The notes beneath the pieces are model-generated. The model worked only from the letters and a program-made list of their open reading frames with translations. It did not search any database and had not been told where the DNA came from. Positions 37,687 through 46,992 of a stretch of 64,000 nucleotides of DNA are shown one piece after another; within the stretch, counting starts at the first letter, position 1; each line of letters starts with the position of its first letter. The stretch spans positions 1,612,001 through 1,676,000 of the forward strand of contig NZ_AP019720.1 in assembly GCF_006739205.1 (NCBI RefSeq), given 5' to 3'. The translations under genes and the position numbers were made by a program. This DNA is from Streptococcus mutans. GTDB taxonomy: Bacteria; Bacillota; Bacilli; Lactobacillales; Streptococcaceae.

Positions 37687-38178
37687 ATGCTTTTTTCAGC
37701 CCTCGGTGCTTTTTGCCTCGCTTATTCTTCTTTTACTAAAGAGAAACAGCACATGCTACTTTGGCAAATCAGCGACTATATTTTTACGATTATTGCTAAT
37801 CTTTTACTGGGTGGCTATACAGGCGCCCTAACCATTAGTGTTTCCATCGTCAGAAATGCACTTATTCTTAAGAAAAAGAATACAAAAGTTATTACCATCT
37901 GTTTAGTCCTCATTCAAATTGCTTTAGGTACTTATGTGAATAACTTGGGCTTAGTCGGTTACTTGCCCATTATTTCTTCTGTCTCTTACACTTTGACAAC
38001 CTTTTTAACATCCAAAATGCAATTTTTGCGCTGGTTGATTATTGAAAACATGTCTCTCTGGTTCATTTATGACCTCACTATCAACGCCTACCCTACTGTT
38101 TGCATGGATATTTTGATCATTCTCTCAACACTGCTGGCTTTATATAAACATCGAAAAAAAGCAGGACATTCCTTGTGA
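37687..38178 (+). CDS. YgjV-family membrane protein
   Basis: This 163-residue protein has about five to six hydrophobic segments. It resembles the YgjV/DUF1422-like family: an ALGAFCLAYSSF start, LLLGGYTGALTISVSIVRNAL with the conserved small-residue motif, and LIIENMSLWFIYDLTINAYPT. The N-terminus is a few residues shorter than in typical members, and no ribosome-binding site precedes the ATG. TTGACA lies at 37643, directly after the MITE-like repeat. The repeat may therefore have reshaped the 5' end. The function is unknown. Confidence 0.7.
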   Translation: MLFSALGAFCLAYSSFTKEKQHMLLWQISDYIFTIIANLLLGGYTGALTISVSIVRNALILKKKNTKVITICLVLIQIALGTYVNNLGLVGYLPIISSVSYTLTTFLTSKMQFLRWLIIENMSLWFIYDLTINAYPTVCMDILIILSTLLALYKHRKKAGHSL

Positions 38179-38196
38179 ATTGGCTTTGTCCTGCTT
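38154..38196 (-). terminator. Terminator of the Cof-type phosphatase gene, overlapping the ygjV-like 3' end
   Basis: AGCAGGACAAAG and the matching TGTCCTGCT form a hairpin that ends in seven T residues on the minus strand. It contains the stop codon of the convergent YgjV-family gene, and lies about 90 bases after the phosphatase stop. The AGCAGGAC stem is shared with the terminator at 19509. Confidence 0.7.
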
Positions 38197-38283
38197 CCTA
38201 TTCTTATTTAATTGATCCTGAACTTTCTATTTTCTAGTGTTAAGCAGATGAAAACGATTTCCCAGTTCCTTTTTCATGATTTA

Positions 38284-39105
38284 TCACTTATTTAAGACAT
38301 ACTTGGCAATAGCTTGAGCAACACCAGCATCATCATTAGAACCAGTCACAAGGTCTGCTGCAGCCTTAACTTCTGGACTAGCATTTCCCATAGCCACACT
38401 GAAACCTGCTGCTTTGAGCATTTCAAGATCATTAAGTGCATCTCCTATTGCCATAATATCAGTCCTTGAAACTCTTAATTTCTGAGCTAATTCTTTCAAA
38501 CCAGTAGCTTTTGTAATGCTTTGAGGCATCACTTCAAAAATGTAAGGCTGACTTCTTACAGTAGTAAATTTTTCTGCTAATTTGCACTCAAATTTTTGCT
38601 GGAAAGCATCTAAGCGATCGCTCTCTCCTAAATACATAGCCTGAAAAACTGGTTTAGCAGCATGCTTTACATCATTTAAGCCCACAGTCTGTGCTTGCGT
38701 AAATACCAGACTCGCATCATAAGCTACTAATTCTGATACTTGATCAGCCAAAACCAGATAATCCCTATCAGCAGTCAATGTTAAATCGATTTCAGGATAA
38801 CCCTCAAGCAAATCATACAAATAAGATACTCCATTAAAGTTTAAATCATGATAAGTCAGTAACTGCCAATCTCTATTAATAGTGTGAAGAGAGCAGCCAT
38901 TATTTAGAATCGCATATTCTTGTTCAGCAGCCAAACCTAATTGTTCAAAGTAGGGCTCAACACCAGTCTGCATACGGCCTGTGCAAAGAACAATTTTATA
39001 GCCCGAACGAGCTGCTTCTTGAATAACAGCAATATTTTCTTGCGGGATTTCTTTTCGACTATTCAAAAGCGTGCCATCCATATCAATAGCAATCAGTTTA
39101 ACCAT
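38284..39105 (-). CDS. HAD-superfamily Cof-type phosphatase
   Basis: This protein is about 273 residues in the HAD IIB (Cof/YidA) class. It shows motif I IDMDGTLLNS, motif II CTGRM, cap domain, and motifs III/IV KATGLKELAQKL and AIGDALNDLEMLKAAGFSVAMGNASPEVK. Such enzymes dephosphorylate sugar phosphates or other small metabolites; the substrate cannot be read from sequence. I chose MVKLIAIDMDG at 39105; an ATG two codons earlier is also possible given AAAGG just upstream. The gene is monocistronic. Confidence 0.9.
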   Translation of the reverse strand: MVKLIAIDMDGTLLNSRKEIPQENIAVIQEAARSGYKIVLCTGRMQTGVEPYFEQLGLAAEQEYAILNNGCSLHTINRDWQLLTYHDLNFNGVSYLYDLLEGYPEIDLTLTADRDYLVLADQVSELVAYDASLVFTQAQTVGLNDVKHAAKPVFQAMYLGESDRLDAFQQKFECKLAEKFTTVRSQPYIFEVMPQSITKATGLKELAQKLRVSRTDIMAIGDALNDLEMLKAAGFSVAMGNASPEVKAAADLVTGSNDDAGVAQAIAKYVLNK

Positions 39106-39249
39106 AATCATATAACCTTTTCTAAAACATTCCACTATCTAGTGTATCACAAATCAAGGAAACTGGCACAGCAAGTTATTATAATTCTGTATATTCTACA
39201 ATAATTGAAACAGATAACTATGACAATGCTATAAATTCATTTTACAGCA

Positions 39250-39275
39250 GAAAAAAACTGGTTTTCCAGTCTTTT
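39250..39275 (-). terminator. Terminator of copYAZ
   Basis: AAAAGACTGG-AAAA-CCAGT-TTTTTT on the minus strand is a short hairpin with a T-run, about 75 bases after copZ. Confidence 0.65.
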
Positions 39276-39350
39276 CCCTCTTTGTGACCATCTGATAAGA
39301 TGCAATGAAATAACTGTGTCTTTACAGTTTTTAAGGTATATGGAGCCTAC

Positions 39351-39554
39351 TTAAATTTCTGCTCCCAATTCATAATTGGTTCCTTTCAGTGCTCGTTTAA
39401 GAGACCACTTGCTTGGATTTCCTGTAATCGTGACTTCTTTTTTATCAAGGTCAACTTTGACATCATTGACTTTCTTTAATTCTGAAAAGCGTTTGGTGAC
39501 ATTGTCAGCGCAGCCTTGGCATTTTAAGCCATCAATATGATATGTTTTTTCCAT
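39351..39554 (-). CDS. copZ: Copper chaperone CopZ
   Basis: This 67-residue heavy-metal-associated domain has the copper site in GLKCQGCADNVTKRF (Cys11, Cys14) and the beta-alpha-beta-beta-alpha-beta pattern (VDLDKKEVTITGNPSKWSLKRAL). It carries Cu(I) to the CopA exporter or to CopY. It is 12 bp downstream of copA and last in the operon. GGAG precedes the ATG. Confidence 0.93.
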   Translation of the reverse strand: MEKTYHIDGLKCQGCADNVTKRFSELKKVNDVKVDLDKKEVTITGNPSKWSLKRALKGTNYELGAEI

Positions 39555-39566
39555 GATAATTCTCCT

Positions 39567-41795
39567 TTATAATTTTACAACTTTAAGACGCAGGGCATTT
39601 AGAACAACAGAAACAGAGCTAAAGCTCATGGCTAGACCAGCAATCATTGGATCCAGCAAAGGTCCGCCAAAGAGATAAAGTACTCCCATAGCAATAGGAA
39701 CTGACAGAACATTATAAATAAATGCCCAGAAAAGATTTTCTTTAATATTAATAATAGTAGCACGACTAATTTTCAGTGCCTTAATAATATCAAGCATTGC
39801 AGGTTTCATCAAGACAATATCCGCGGACTCCATGGCAATATCTGTTCCAGAGCCCATGGAAATGCCAATATCTGCTGTCGCAAGTGCCGGAGCGTCATTA
39901 ATACCGTCCCCAACCATGGCAACTTTCTTGCCTTCCGCCTGCAAATCAAGAATGGCCTGTGTTTTTTCCTGCGGCAAAACTTGACTGATAACAAAAGTAA
40001 TCCCCACTTCTTTGGCAATAGCCTGCGCAGTTTCTTCATTATCACCCGTCAGCATGGCCACTTCAACCCCCATATTCTGTAAAGCTTTAACTGTTGCTGC
40101 ACTGTCATTCTTTACCTTGTCCGCAATCGTAATCAGTCCTAACAATTGACCATCACTGGCAACAAAAATGGGTGTTTGTCCCTGAGCTGTTGCTGCCTTA
40201 AAATCTGCTTGAGCCTGTTCTAGAGAGATATTTTCTTGACGCATCAATTTTTCATTACCAACAAGCAAAGTTTCATCAGCAACACAACCTTTCAGTCCTA
40301 GCCCTGTTAGAGAAGTAAAGTCTTCCACTGCAAGTAAACGAGTCCCTTCTTTTTTAGCATAATCAACAATGGCCTGACTAAGGGGATGTTCAGATAATGC
40401 TTCTAAGGAAGCTGTCACTTGCACTAAATCAGTTCGATCATGATAAGAAAATTGATGAACAACTTCTGGTTTACCTTGAGTAATAGTGCCTGTTTTATCG
40501 AAAACAATCGTATTAATCTGATGTGCCAATTCCAAGACATCACCACGTTTATAAAGGATTCCATTTTCAGCAGCACGACCTGTACCAACCATAATAGCCG
40601 TTGGCGTTGCAAGACCCAAAGCACAAGGGCAGGCAATGACAAGAACAGCGACACTGATTGTCATTGAAAAGGTAAAGTCTTGTCCCATGACAAAATACCA
40701 GAAGAGACCAGTCAAAATAGCAATCGTTATAATAACAGGTACAAAGACAGCAGATACCTTATCAGCAATCTTGGCAATGGGTGCCTTAGTTTGCTGAGCG
40801 TTCTCAACCAATTTAATAATTTGTGAAAGCAAGGTTTCATTGCCAACTTTTTCAGCCTCAAAAGTCAGACTTCCCTGACCATTGATTGACCCGGCATAAA
40901 CAGGGCTATCCGCCATTTTTTCAATAGGAATAGATTCCCCTGTTAACATGGATTCATCAATAGCAGAATGCCCTGACAGGACTCGACCATCCACAGGTAT
41001 TTTTTCACCGGGTTTGACTAAAATTTTATCTCCGATTTGCACTTGCTCAATAGGAACCTTAATCTCCTCGCCATCACGTATCAGAGTAGCCTCTTTAGCA
41101 GACAAATGCATTAATTTTTTTATCGCATCTGAGGTTCGACCTTTCGATAGGGTTTCAAAGTATTTCCCTAAAGTAATGAGAGTTAAAATAACAGCTACCG
41201 ATTCATAATAGAGATGGTGAGCATGATGTGTATGTCCCAAGTAAACATGGTAAGTTCCATAAAGACTGTAAAGAAACGCCGCTGTTGTTGCTAAGGACAC
41301 TAATGAGTCCATATTAGGATGACCTTTAAAAAGCGATCTAAAACCATTGTCATAGAAGCTCCAACTTAACACGATAACCGGAATTGTCAAAAGAAGCAAA
41401 ACCATCGCATAAGTGAGCGGAGCACTGCTTGGTGCTAAAAAGTTAGGTAAGGGCAAGCCAACCATACTTCCCATAGCAATATAAAAGAGGGGAATGGTAA
41501 AAATAGAAGTCCACAAAAGACGTTTTTTAATACCTGCTAACTTATGTTCTTCACGATCCTCCTGACTTTCAGCCGTCGTTGGGTCATAAACTTTAGCGCC
41601 ATAGCCTGCACCAGCAACTGCCTTAGTAACATCTGCTTCACTAACCTTAGCGGCATCGTAATCTATCGTCATTTTTTCAGTTGTCAAATTGACTACTGCG
41701 CTTTCAATACCGTCTAGTTTTTTAACGGCATTTTCAACATTGATGGCACAAGAGGCACAGGTCATGCCATCTATCAAAAATACTTCTTCACTCAT
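39567..41795 (-). CDS. copA: Copper-exporting P1B-type ATPase CopA
   Basis: This 742-residue Cu(I) efflux pump has one N-terminal metal-binding domain (GMTCASC, about 9-15) and a membrane CPC motif at 389-391 (ACPCALGLATP). The phosphorylated D433 sits in DKTGTITQGK, the HP motif in LSEHPLSQAI, and MVGDGINDAPALA in the hinge. Eight membrane helices are expected. The start overlaps the copY stop by 4 bp. Together with CopY and CopZ it forms the streptococcal copper resistance operon. Confidence 0.97.
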   Translation of the reverse strand: MSEEVFLIDGMTCASCAINVENAVKKLDGIESAVVNLTTEKMTIDYDAAKVSEADVTKAVAGAGYGAKVYDPTTAESQEDREEHKLAGIKKRLLWTSIFTIPLFYIAMGSMVGLPLPNFLAPSSAPLTYAMVLLLLTIPVIVLSWSFYDNGFRSLFKGHPNMDSLVSLATTAAFLYSLYGTYHVYLGHTHHAHHLYYESVAVILTLITLGKYFETLSKGRTSDAIKKLMHLSAKEATLIRDGEEIKVPIEQVQIGDKILVKPGEKIPVDGRVLSGHSAIDESMLTGESIPIEKMADSPVYAGSINGQGSLTFEAEKVGNETLLSQIIKLVENAQQTKAPIAKIADKVSAVFVPVIITIAILTGLFWYFVMGQDFTFSMTISVAVLVIACPCALGLATPTAIMVGTGRAAENGILYKRGDVLELAHQINTIVFDKTGTITQGKPEVVHQFSYHDRTDLVQVTASLEALSEHPLSQAIVDYAKKEGTRLLAVEDFTSLTGLGLKGCVADETLLVGNEKLMRQENISLEQAQADFKAATAQGQTPIFVASDGQLLGLITIADKVKNDSAATVKALQNMGVEVAMLTGDNEETAQAIAKEVGITFVISQVLPQEKTQAILDLQAEGKKVAMVGDGINDAPALATADIGISMGSGTDIAMESADIVLMKPAMLDIIKALKISRATIINIKENLFWAFIYNVLSVPIAMGVLYLFGGPLLDPMIAGLAMSFSSVSVVLNALRLKVVKL

Positions 41796-42235
41796 TTTGA
41801 TGTCACCTCCAAATGTTCATGGCAAGAACATTGCCCGACAATACAATTACACTTAACTTCAGGCACAGCATTTGCTTTTTTGGACAATAGCAGAGCTTCC
41901 AATTTTTCAATATCAGACAAAGTCATAGGCGTTTCCTCAATTAAGTGCCTAATCAAAGCTTGATGCTTCGTGACACAAATGCGCGAGAAAACTTCCGACA
42001 CTTGCTGCTCTAATGCCTCTTCTTCTGAAATCAAACTAGAATAGATGTATTTTCTTCCTTGACGCTGACTGGTCAAGTAGCCTTTTTCTGATAAACGCGT
42101 GATCAACGTTTTAATCGTTGAAGCGGACCAGCAATAAGTCCGACTTAAGATAGCAATAATTTCACTGCTGCTAGTCATCTGCTTAGCCCAGACAACACGC
42201 ATTACTTCCCATTCCGCATTTGAAATAGTTGTCAT
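41792..42235 (-). CDS. copY: Copper-responsive repressor CopY
   Basis: The start at 42235 (MTTISNAEWEVMRVVWAKQM) follows AAAGGAG and gives 147 residues. The N-terminal winged helix is of the BlaI/MecI/CopY type (ASTIKTLITRLSEKGYLTSQRQGRKYIY). The C-terminus has the CxCx4CxC metal switch (CNCIVGQCSC): zinc keeps the repressor on DNA and Cu(I) releases it. Two cop boxes lie in the promoter just upstream. Confidence 0.96.
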   Translation of the reverse strand: MTTISNAEWEVMRVVWAKQMTSSSEIIAILSRTYCWSASTIKTLITRLSEKGYLTSQRQGRKYIYSSLISEEEALEQQVSEVFSRICVTKHQALIRHLIEETPMTLSDIEKLEALLLSKKANAVPEVKCNCIVGQCSCHEHLEVTSK

Positions 42236-42251
42236 TTGAGCTCCTTTCATC

Positions 42252-42294
42252 TACATTTGTAGATATATTATAACCTCTTTGTCTACATTTGTCA
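42252..42294 (-). promoter_or_regulatory. copYAZ promoter with two cop boxes
   Basis: TTGACA (42295-42290) and TATAAT (42272-42267) are spaced by 17 bases. A perfect cop box TACATTTGTA lies at 42252-42261 downstream of the -10. A 9/10 match, TACATTTGTC, at 42284-42293 overlaps the -35. CopY bound at both would block the promoter. Confidence 0.9.
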
Positions 42295-42360
42295 ACAAAA
42301 ACTGATTTTTAATTTTTTGACAAAATATGACCCTACTTATCAGCTTTTTAAAAGAGCAAA

Positions 42361-42394
42361 AAAAGAGGCGAGAAACCTTAGTTTCTGCCTCTTC
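42361..42394 (-). terminator. Terminator of the bacteriocin operon
   Basis: AAGAGGCAGAAAC-TAAG-GTTTCTCGCCTCTT forms a long stem with one mismatch, followed by seven T residues on the minus strand. Confidence 0.8.
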
Positions 42395-42449
42395 ACTCAA
42401 ACAATGAACAGTTCTTCAATAATAATTTTTCAAAATGATACAGTCCTTA

Positions 42450-42623
42450 TTAGCTCTTGTGATTCTTGTTAATTTTAAACCATAAGACTAACAAACCTAA
42501 CAGACCTAGTAAATTAATGCTATAAATGATTGGCGAGAGCTCCTTAAAAAGATTTTTTACTGCCATAAATAACAAGAATAATAAAGGCAGACTTCCGATC
42601 AATAAGGATCTTCTATTTTTCAT
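42450..42623 (-). CDS. Small membrane protein, candidate bacteriocin immunity protein
   Basis: This 57-residue protein begins two bases after the bacteriocin stop codon (MKNRRSLLIGSLPLLFLLFM) and has two hydrophobic helices (about 7-22 and 30-49) with a basic tail (KINKNHKS). It has no family I recognise. Size, topology and position directly behind a class II bacteriocin gene, ahead of the shared terminator, fit an immunity protein. That role is inferred from context only. Confidence 0.65.
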   Translation of the reverse strand: MKNRRSLLIGSLPLLFLLFMAVKNLFKELSPIIYSINLLGLLGLLVLWFKINKNHKS

Positions 42624-42625
42624 GT

Positions 42626-42856
42626 TCAACAAAAAGTAGCAGCACCTACAGCTGCTCCAGACCAGCCTCCTAAAGCCGCTCCAGATACTGTACCAACGAC
42701 TGGGAGAGTAACTGTACCAGCTCCCATACCCCCTACAAATCCTAAACCTGCAGAACCAGCTGTGCCAAGTGCACATCTAATCATACCACCACCCTCAACA
42801 GTTGAAAGTGCTTCATTATCCATTACGTTAAATTGTTCAAATGCTTGTGTATTCAT
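42626..42856 (-). CDS. nlmD: Double-glycine class II bacteriocin (mutacin VI-like)
   Basis: This 76-residue precursor has a double-glycine leader (MNTQAFEQFNVMDNEALSTV then EGG; cleavage after Gly23) of the kind removed by a C39-peptidase ABC exporter. The mature part is about 53 residues, rich in Gly/Ala with GxxxG motifs, and has two cysteines (Cys28 and the final Cys76) that may form a disulfide. I recall SMU.423 (nlmD, mutacin VI) of S. mutans UA159 at this position. ComE boxes lie upstream. No exporter is encoded here, so export would use a distant NlmTE-type system. Confidence 0.85.
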   Translation of the reverse strand: MNTQAFEQFNVMDNEALSTVEGGGMIRCALGTAGSAGLGFVGGMGAGTVTLPVVGTVSGAALGGWSGAAVGAATFC

Positions 42857-42915
42857 ATGATAGATACCTCTTTTCCATTTTTAATTTTTTGTCTGGTTAG
42901 CCAACCGACATCTTT

Positions 42916-42983
42916 AATATAGCAAATTATTTTTCAAAATGGAGCAAAATATCCTAAACGGTAGCTATTTTGTCCTAAACGGT
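42916..42983 (-). promoter_or_regulatory. Bacteriocin promoter with two ComE direct repeats
   Basis: In the direction of transcription ACCGTTTAGGA occurs twice (42983-42973 and 42962-42952), separated by 10 bases. Both copies match the published S. mutans ComE consensus TCBTAAAYSGT exactly on the opposite strand. A TATATT -10 box (42921-42916) lies 30 bases downstream and there is no normal -35, as expected for a ComE-activated promoter. Confidence 0.85.
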
Positions 42984-43123
42984 TAAAAATGACGTTATAA
43001 TGCCTGTAATAATAGTCAATAAAAATTAAAAATAGTTTTCGCCTACTCGCATCGCAACTGACTACAAACATACTGGAGCACGACAAGCTCAAAAAAGTCA
43101 AAAGGCTTGGGAGGCCTTCTGAG

Positions 43124-43393
43124 ATGAAAATAGAAGTAGATAAGCTGATATCGTCAGCACAACAACCTATTATTCTGGTTTTTAAAGAGTACAGACAGGC
43201 CTACTTCGAAAATAATCGTTTTTTGGTTGATGGAAAAAGCCTTCGTTGGACTTATAATCCTAACGAAGGCTTGACACCTATTTTCGTACTTTTACAGCAA
43301 TTAACAAGCAGACAGAAGAAACTTTTTTGTTTACTTAATTTCTTTTTTCTAAATCCCGCAGCATTTGGTCAATCTTATTACCATACTCAATAG
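43124..43393 (+). CDS. Doubtful hypothetical ORF
   Basis: An 89-codon frame ([20 protein letters not shown]...) lies downstream of a TATAAT at 42996 that reads away from the bacteriocin. Only GGGAGG 12 bases upstream could be a ribosome-binding site. Its middle is the rbfA terminator and its end overlaps rbfA, which argues against it. I do not recognise the sequence. It could be a remnant or chance frame in the 480-bp region between the bacteriocin and rbfA. Confidence 0.25.
   Translation: MKIEVDKLISSAQQPIILVFKEYRQAYFENNRFLVDGKSLRWTYNPNEGLTPIFVLLQQLTSRQKKLFCLLNFFFLNPAAFGQSYYHTQ
43237..43272 (-). terminator. Terminator of rbfA
   Basis: AAGCCTTCGTTAGGA and TCCAACGAAGGCTT form a stem (one mismatch) followed by TTTTTCC on the minus strand, 65 bases beyond the rbfA stop. 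Confidence 0.8.
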
Positions 43394-43685
43394 ATTCATC
43401 TTTGATAAAAGTTAAATCGGGAATTTTATACATGGTCAAATTTTTTCCAAGTTCACGTTTAATGGTCCCTTTAGCCTTTTCAAGACCTATTTGAACTTTC
43501 TGATTATCAGAAGCAAGGTCGCTCATGATAGTATAGTAAACCTTTGCCAGAGATAAATCACCTGACATTTGGACATCAGTAATAGTGACACCTTGAACAC
43601 GTGGGTCACGTACCTTCTTTTGCAAAATCTCATTAACTTCGCGCTTAATTTCCATACCAACACGTTCAATACGATGATTAGACAT
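43335..43685 (-). CDS. rbfA: 30S ribosome-binding factor RbfA
   Basis: RbfA assists late maturation of the 16S rRNA 5' end and cold adaptation. The start at 43685 ([20 protein letters not shown]) follows GAAAGGA and gives 116 residues. The KH-like fold motif [29 protein letters not shown] and the [19 protein letters not shown] tail are clear. It lies downstream of infB, but a terminator and a 230-bp gap separate them, so it may have its own promoter. Confidence 0.95.
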   Translation of the reverse strand: MSNHRIERVGMEIKREVNEILQKKVRDPRVQGVTITDVQMSGDLSLAKVYYTIMSDLASDNQKVQIGLEKAKGTIKRELGKNLTMYKIPDLTFIKDESIEYGNKIDQMLRDLEKRN

Positions 43686-43777
43686 TCTCTTTTCCTTTCT
43701 TTTAATTTTACAATTTTCTTTTTTCACCACGACAAAAAATATCTTGTAAAAGCTCACTTCATTCGCTCATCTTCTGA

Positions 43778-43806
43778 AAAAAGCTAGGCCAGATGACCTA
43801 GCTTTA
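43778..43806 (-). terminator. Terminator between infB and rbfA
   Basis: AAAGCTAGG-tcatctgg-CCTAGCTTT is a perfect 9-bp stem with a T-run on the minus strand, 113 bases after infB. It would end or attenuate the rimP-nusA-infB transcript before rbfA. Confidence 0.75.
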
Positions 43807-43918
43807 TTGTTTATCTTTGAATTTCAAAAGAAATCATATGACGTTCATCTAAGGCAACACGACAACGACTGTACTTGCGTATGCCTAGAAGTGTTAACAA
43901 AGGAGTAACTAAATATGA

Positions 43919-46669
43919 TTATCTTTTAATTTCTTCCATAATGTAAGCCTCAATAGTATCATCAATTTTGATGTCATTGTAATTTTCAATCATGAGACCG
44001 CCTTCTTGACCATTACCAACCTCTTTAACATCATCTTTATAATGTTTCAAACTAGCGAGCTTACCGTCAAAGACAACCACACCATCACGAATAACACGAG
44101 CACTTGAATCACGCGTAATTTTACCATTTGTTACCATGAAGCCGCCAATAGTTCCCACTTTAGAAACTTTGAAGGTCTCACGAATAATCGCTTCACCAAT
44201 AATTTTTTCTTCAAATTCTGGATCAAGCATACCTTTCATGGCATCTTCTACTTCTTCAATTACCTTATAAATAATGGAATGCAAACGAATTTCAACTTCA
44301 TCTGCTTCGGCTTGCTGACGGGCCTGTGGAGTTGGGCGAACATTGAAACCAATGATAACAGCATTAGAAGCTTCTGCCAAGGTGATATCTGATTCATTGA
44401 TGGCACCAACAGCTGAGTGGACCACATTAACTTTCACACCTTCAACGTCAATCTTCAAAAGAGAGGCTGCAAGAGCTTCAACGGAACCTTGCACATCTGC
44501 TTTGATAATAACATTAACAGATTTAACCTCACCGGCTTTGAGCGTATCAAAGAGATTGTCAAGACTGACACGATGAGTCAATTGACGTTGTTTCAGCAGA
44601 GCACGTTTAGCTCTTTCTTCCCCAGCAGCACGCGCAGCCTTTTCATCCTCATAAACGGCAAAATGGTCACCTGCCATTGGGGCTTCATTCAAACCAGTGA
44701 TAGAGACTGGCGTTGATGGAGCAGCAACCTTAACACGACGTCCAAGGTCATTAGTCATAGCACGCACACGTCCAAATGTGTTCCCAACAACGATTGGATC
44801 TTGAACATGCAGCGTTCCTTGTTGTACTAAAAGCGTCGCTACTGCACCTTTTCCTTTATCAAGGCGAGCTTCGATAACTGTACCAATAGCACGAACAGTT
44901 GGGTCAGCTTTCAGTTCTTGGATTTCTGCTACTAGAAGAACAGTTTCTAAAAGTTCTTCAATATTTTGACCGAATTTAGCTGAAATTTCAACAAATTCAG
45001 AATCGCCGCCCCAAGCAGTTGAAATAACGCCATACTCAGCTAACTCACCGATGACACGTTCTGGATTAGCACCCGGCTTATCAATTTTATTAATAGCAAC
45101 AATAATTGGAACATCAGCAGCTTTGGAGTGGTTAATAGCTTCAATCGTTTGTGGCATAACACCATCATCAGCAGCTACAATAAGAATGGTAATATCAGTT
45201 ACCGAAGCGCCGCGTGCCCGCATACTTGTGAAGGCTGCATGTCCGGGTGTATCAAGGAAAGTAATTTTCTTTCCACCTTCTTCAATTTGATAGGCCCCAA
45301 TATGTTGGGTAATTCCTCCAGCTTCACCTGTCGCTATACGGGAATTACGCAATGTATCAAGCAATGTTGTCTTACCATGGTCAACATGCCCCATAATCGT
45401 TACAACGGGCGCACGTTCAACCATATTTTTCGGATTAAGATAATCATCTTCAACGAAGAAACGTTCAATATCAGCTGTATCAACTTCCACTTTTTGATGT
45501 GCTTCAATGCCATAATCAACCATTAGGAGTTCAATCGTATCAGCATCCAAAGATTGGTTTTGAGTTGCCATAACTCCCATCATAAAGAGTTTTTTTACAA
45601 TTTCGGCAGGCTCACGCTTAATTCGTTTTGCAATTTCAGCAACCGTCATACCTTCTGTATACTCAAATTCCTTTGGTAGTTCATGGAATTTGCGTTCAGT
45701 CACAGGTTTCAGATTGGCATTATGATTACGGTTATTTTTAGATTTTTTATTTTTCTTATTCCAATTACTATTTTTTTGATTTCTCACTTGGTTTTGTTTA
45801 TTCCGATTTTTCTTATGTTTATTTTGTTTTGGTCCGTCTTCATTCTCATGTGAAAAATCACGTGATTTATCTGGGCGAGCCTGTTTTTTGCGACGTGTAT
45901 CCACAGCTGCTGGATGTGTCACTTGTTCAACTGTCTGAGGCTGAGCTTGTGGCGCTGCAGTTGCTGCAGCTTCAACCGTCGGCTGCTCTTTCTGATTTAG
46001 CTTCTTAGCTTTTTCTTTAGCTTGAGCGGCTTGACGTTTAGCTTCTTGAGCTTCATGAAAACGTGTTTCACTCTGACGCGAATATTCCGCATTTTGTTCT
46101 GCTTTTAAGGCTGCAGCACGTGCTTTGAAATCAAAACGCGGTCCTGTCGGCTGGGATTTTGATGCTTCTTGTCGATTTTGAAAATGATTACGATTATCGC
46201 GACGATTGTCATTTTGACGATTGCGATTATTGCGGTTATCATTACGACGATCTTGGGAACCATGATTACGATTGTCTTTTTGCCGATTGTTCTGTCCTTT
46301 ATTTTGGTTTCGACGTTCACCATTATTTTGACGACGTTCAGCCTCTGCTTTGGCACGCGCTTCTCGTTCTGCTTTAAAATTACGATTTTGCGGTCTTGGA
46401 CGCCCTGCAGGCTTTGTAGCAACTGCTTTAGGTTCCGCTGCAACAGATCCTTCTTGTGCTTTGGCTTCTTTCTCAACTTTAGAAGTTGGAGTAACAGCCT
46501 TGGGTTCCACAGAGACAGTAAAACTTTCTACTATACGTTTAGCATCACTTTCTTCCACGCTTGAAGCATGGCTTTTAACTTCTAGGCCCAATGATTTTGC
46601 CTTTTCAACAATTTCTTTACTTTCTTTGCCAATTTCCTTGGCAATTTCGTATAATCTTTTCTTCGACAA
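43919..46669 (-). CDS. infB: Translation initiation factor IF-2
   Basis: IF-2 is the GTPase that brings initiator tRNA to the 30S subunit. The 916-residue protein starts with TTG eight bases after GGAGG. It has an IF2 N-terminal domain ([20 protein letters not shown]), a long charged Asn/Arg/Gln/Ala-rich linker (about 70-330), a second N domain ([30 protein letters not shown]), then the G domain ([25 protein letters not shown]) and C-terminal domains. It is the last gene of the rimP-nusA-ylxR-ylxQ-infB operon. Confidence 0.98.
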   Translation of the reverse strand: MSKKRLYEIAKEIGKESKEIVEKAKSLGLEVKSHASSVEESDAKRIVESFTVSVEPKAVTPTSKVEKEAKAQEGSVAAEPKAVATKPAGRPRPQNRNFKAEREARAKAEAERRQNNGERRNQNKGQNNRQKDNRNHGSQDRRNDNRNNRNRQNDNRRDNRNHFQNRQEASKSQPTGPRFDFKARAAALKAEQNAEYSRQSETRFHEAQEAKRQAAQAKEKAKKLNQKEQPTVEAAATAAPQAQPQTVEQVTHPAAVDTRRKKQARPDKSRDFSHENEDGPKQNKHKKNRNKQNQVRNQKNSNWNKKNKKSKNNRNHNANLKPVTERKFHELPKEFEYTEGMTVAEIAKRIKREPAEIVKKLFMMGVMATQNQSLDADTIELLMVDYGIEAHQKVEVDTADIERFFVEDDYLNPKNMVERAPVVTIMGHVDHGKTTLLDTLRNSRIATGEAGGITQHIGAYQIEEGGKKITFLDTPGHAAFTSMRARGASVTDITILIVAADDGVMPQTIEAINHSKAADVPIIVAINKIDKPGANPERVIGELAEYGVISTAWGGDSEFVEISAKFGQNIEELLETVLLVAEIQELKADPTVRAIGTVIEARLDKGKGAVATLLVQQGTLHVQDPIVVGNTFGRVRAMTNDLGRRVKVAAPSTPVSITGLNEAPMAGDHFAVYEDEKAARAAGEERAKRALLKQRQLTHRVSLDNLFDTLKAGEVKSVNVIIKADVQGSVEALAASLLKIDVEGVKVNVVHSAVGAINESDITLAEASNAVIIGFNVRPTPQARQQAEADEVEIRLHSIIYKVIEEVEDAMKGMLDPEFEEKIIGEAIIRETFKVSKVGTIGGFMVTNGKITRDSSARVIRDGVVVFDGKLASLKHYKDDVKEVGNGQEGGLMIENYNDIKIDDTIEAYIMEEIKR

Positions 46670-46689
46670 ATCTTGTCCTCCTATTCTTT

Positions 46690-46992
46690 TTATTCCATAA
46701 AGGTCCTCATTTTCTTTGAAAATCCAGTATCCACAATAGCAAGAACTTTTCTGTTTCTGCCAATAGCGATACTTAATTCCAGTGCTGAAAACACTGTGGA
46801 GACTTCTATATTATAATAGTTACTTTTATCCGTTACTTTTTTAGTTAGATTAGAACCAGCATCTTTGGCTAAAAAGATGAGCTGTGCCTGTCCAGTTTGA
46901 ATAGCTTTAACAACTAATTCTTCACCTGAAATAACACGTCCTGCTCTCTGGGCCAAACCTAATAAGTTTGATAACTTTTTTGAATTATTCAA
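46690..46992 (-). CDS. ylxQ: YlxQ, L7Ae-family RNA-binding protein
   Basis: This 100-residue protein has the L7Ae/L30e fold: [47 protein letters not shown], then [23 protein letters not shown]. It overlaps ylxR by 8 bp and is 20 bp before infB. Kink-turn RNA binding is expected from the family. Its cellular role is not established. Confidence 0.93.
   Translation of the reverse strand: MNNSKKLSNLLGLAQRAGRVISGEELVVKAIQTGQAQLIFLAKDAGSNLTKKVTDKSNYYNIEVSTVFSALELSIAIGRNRKVLAIVDTGFSKKMRTFME

Noticed and set aside
46105-46564. Long frames in several phases opposite and inside infB
   Set aside because: They are produced by the low-complexity Asn/Arg/Asp-rich linker of IF-2.
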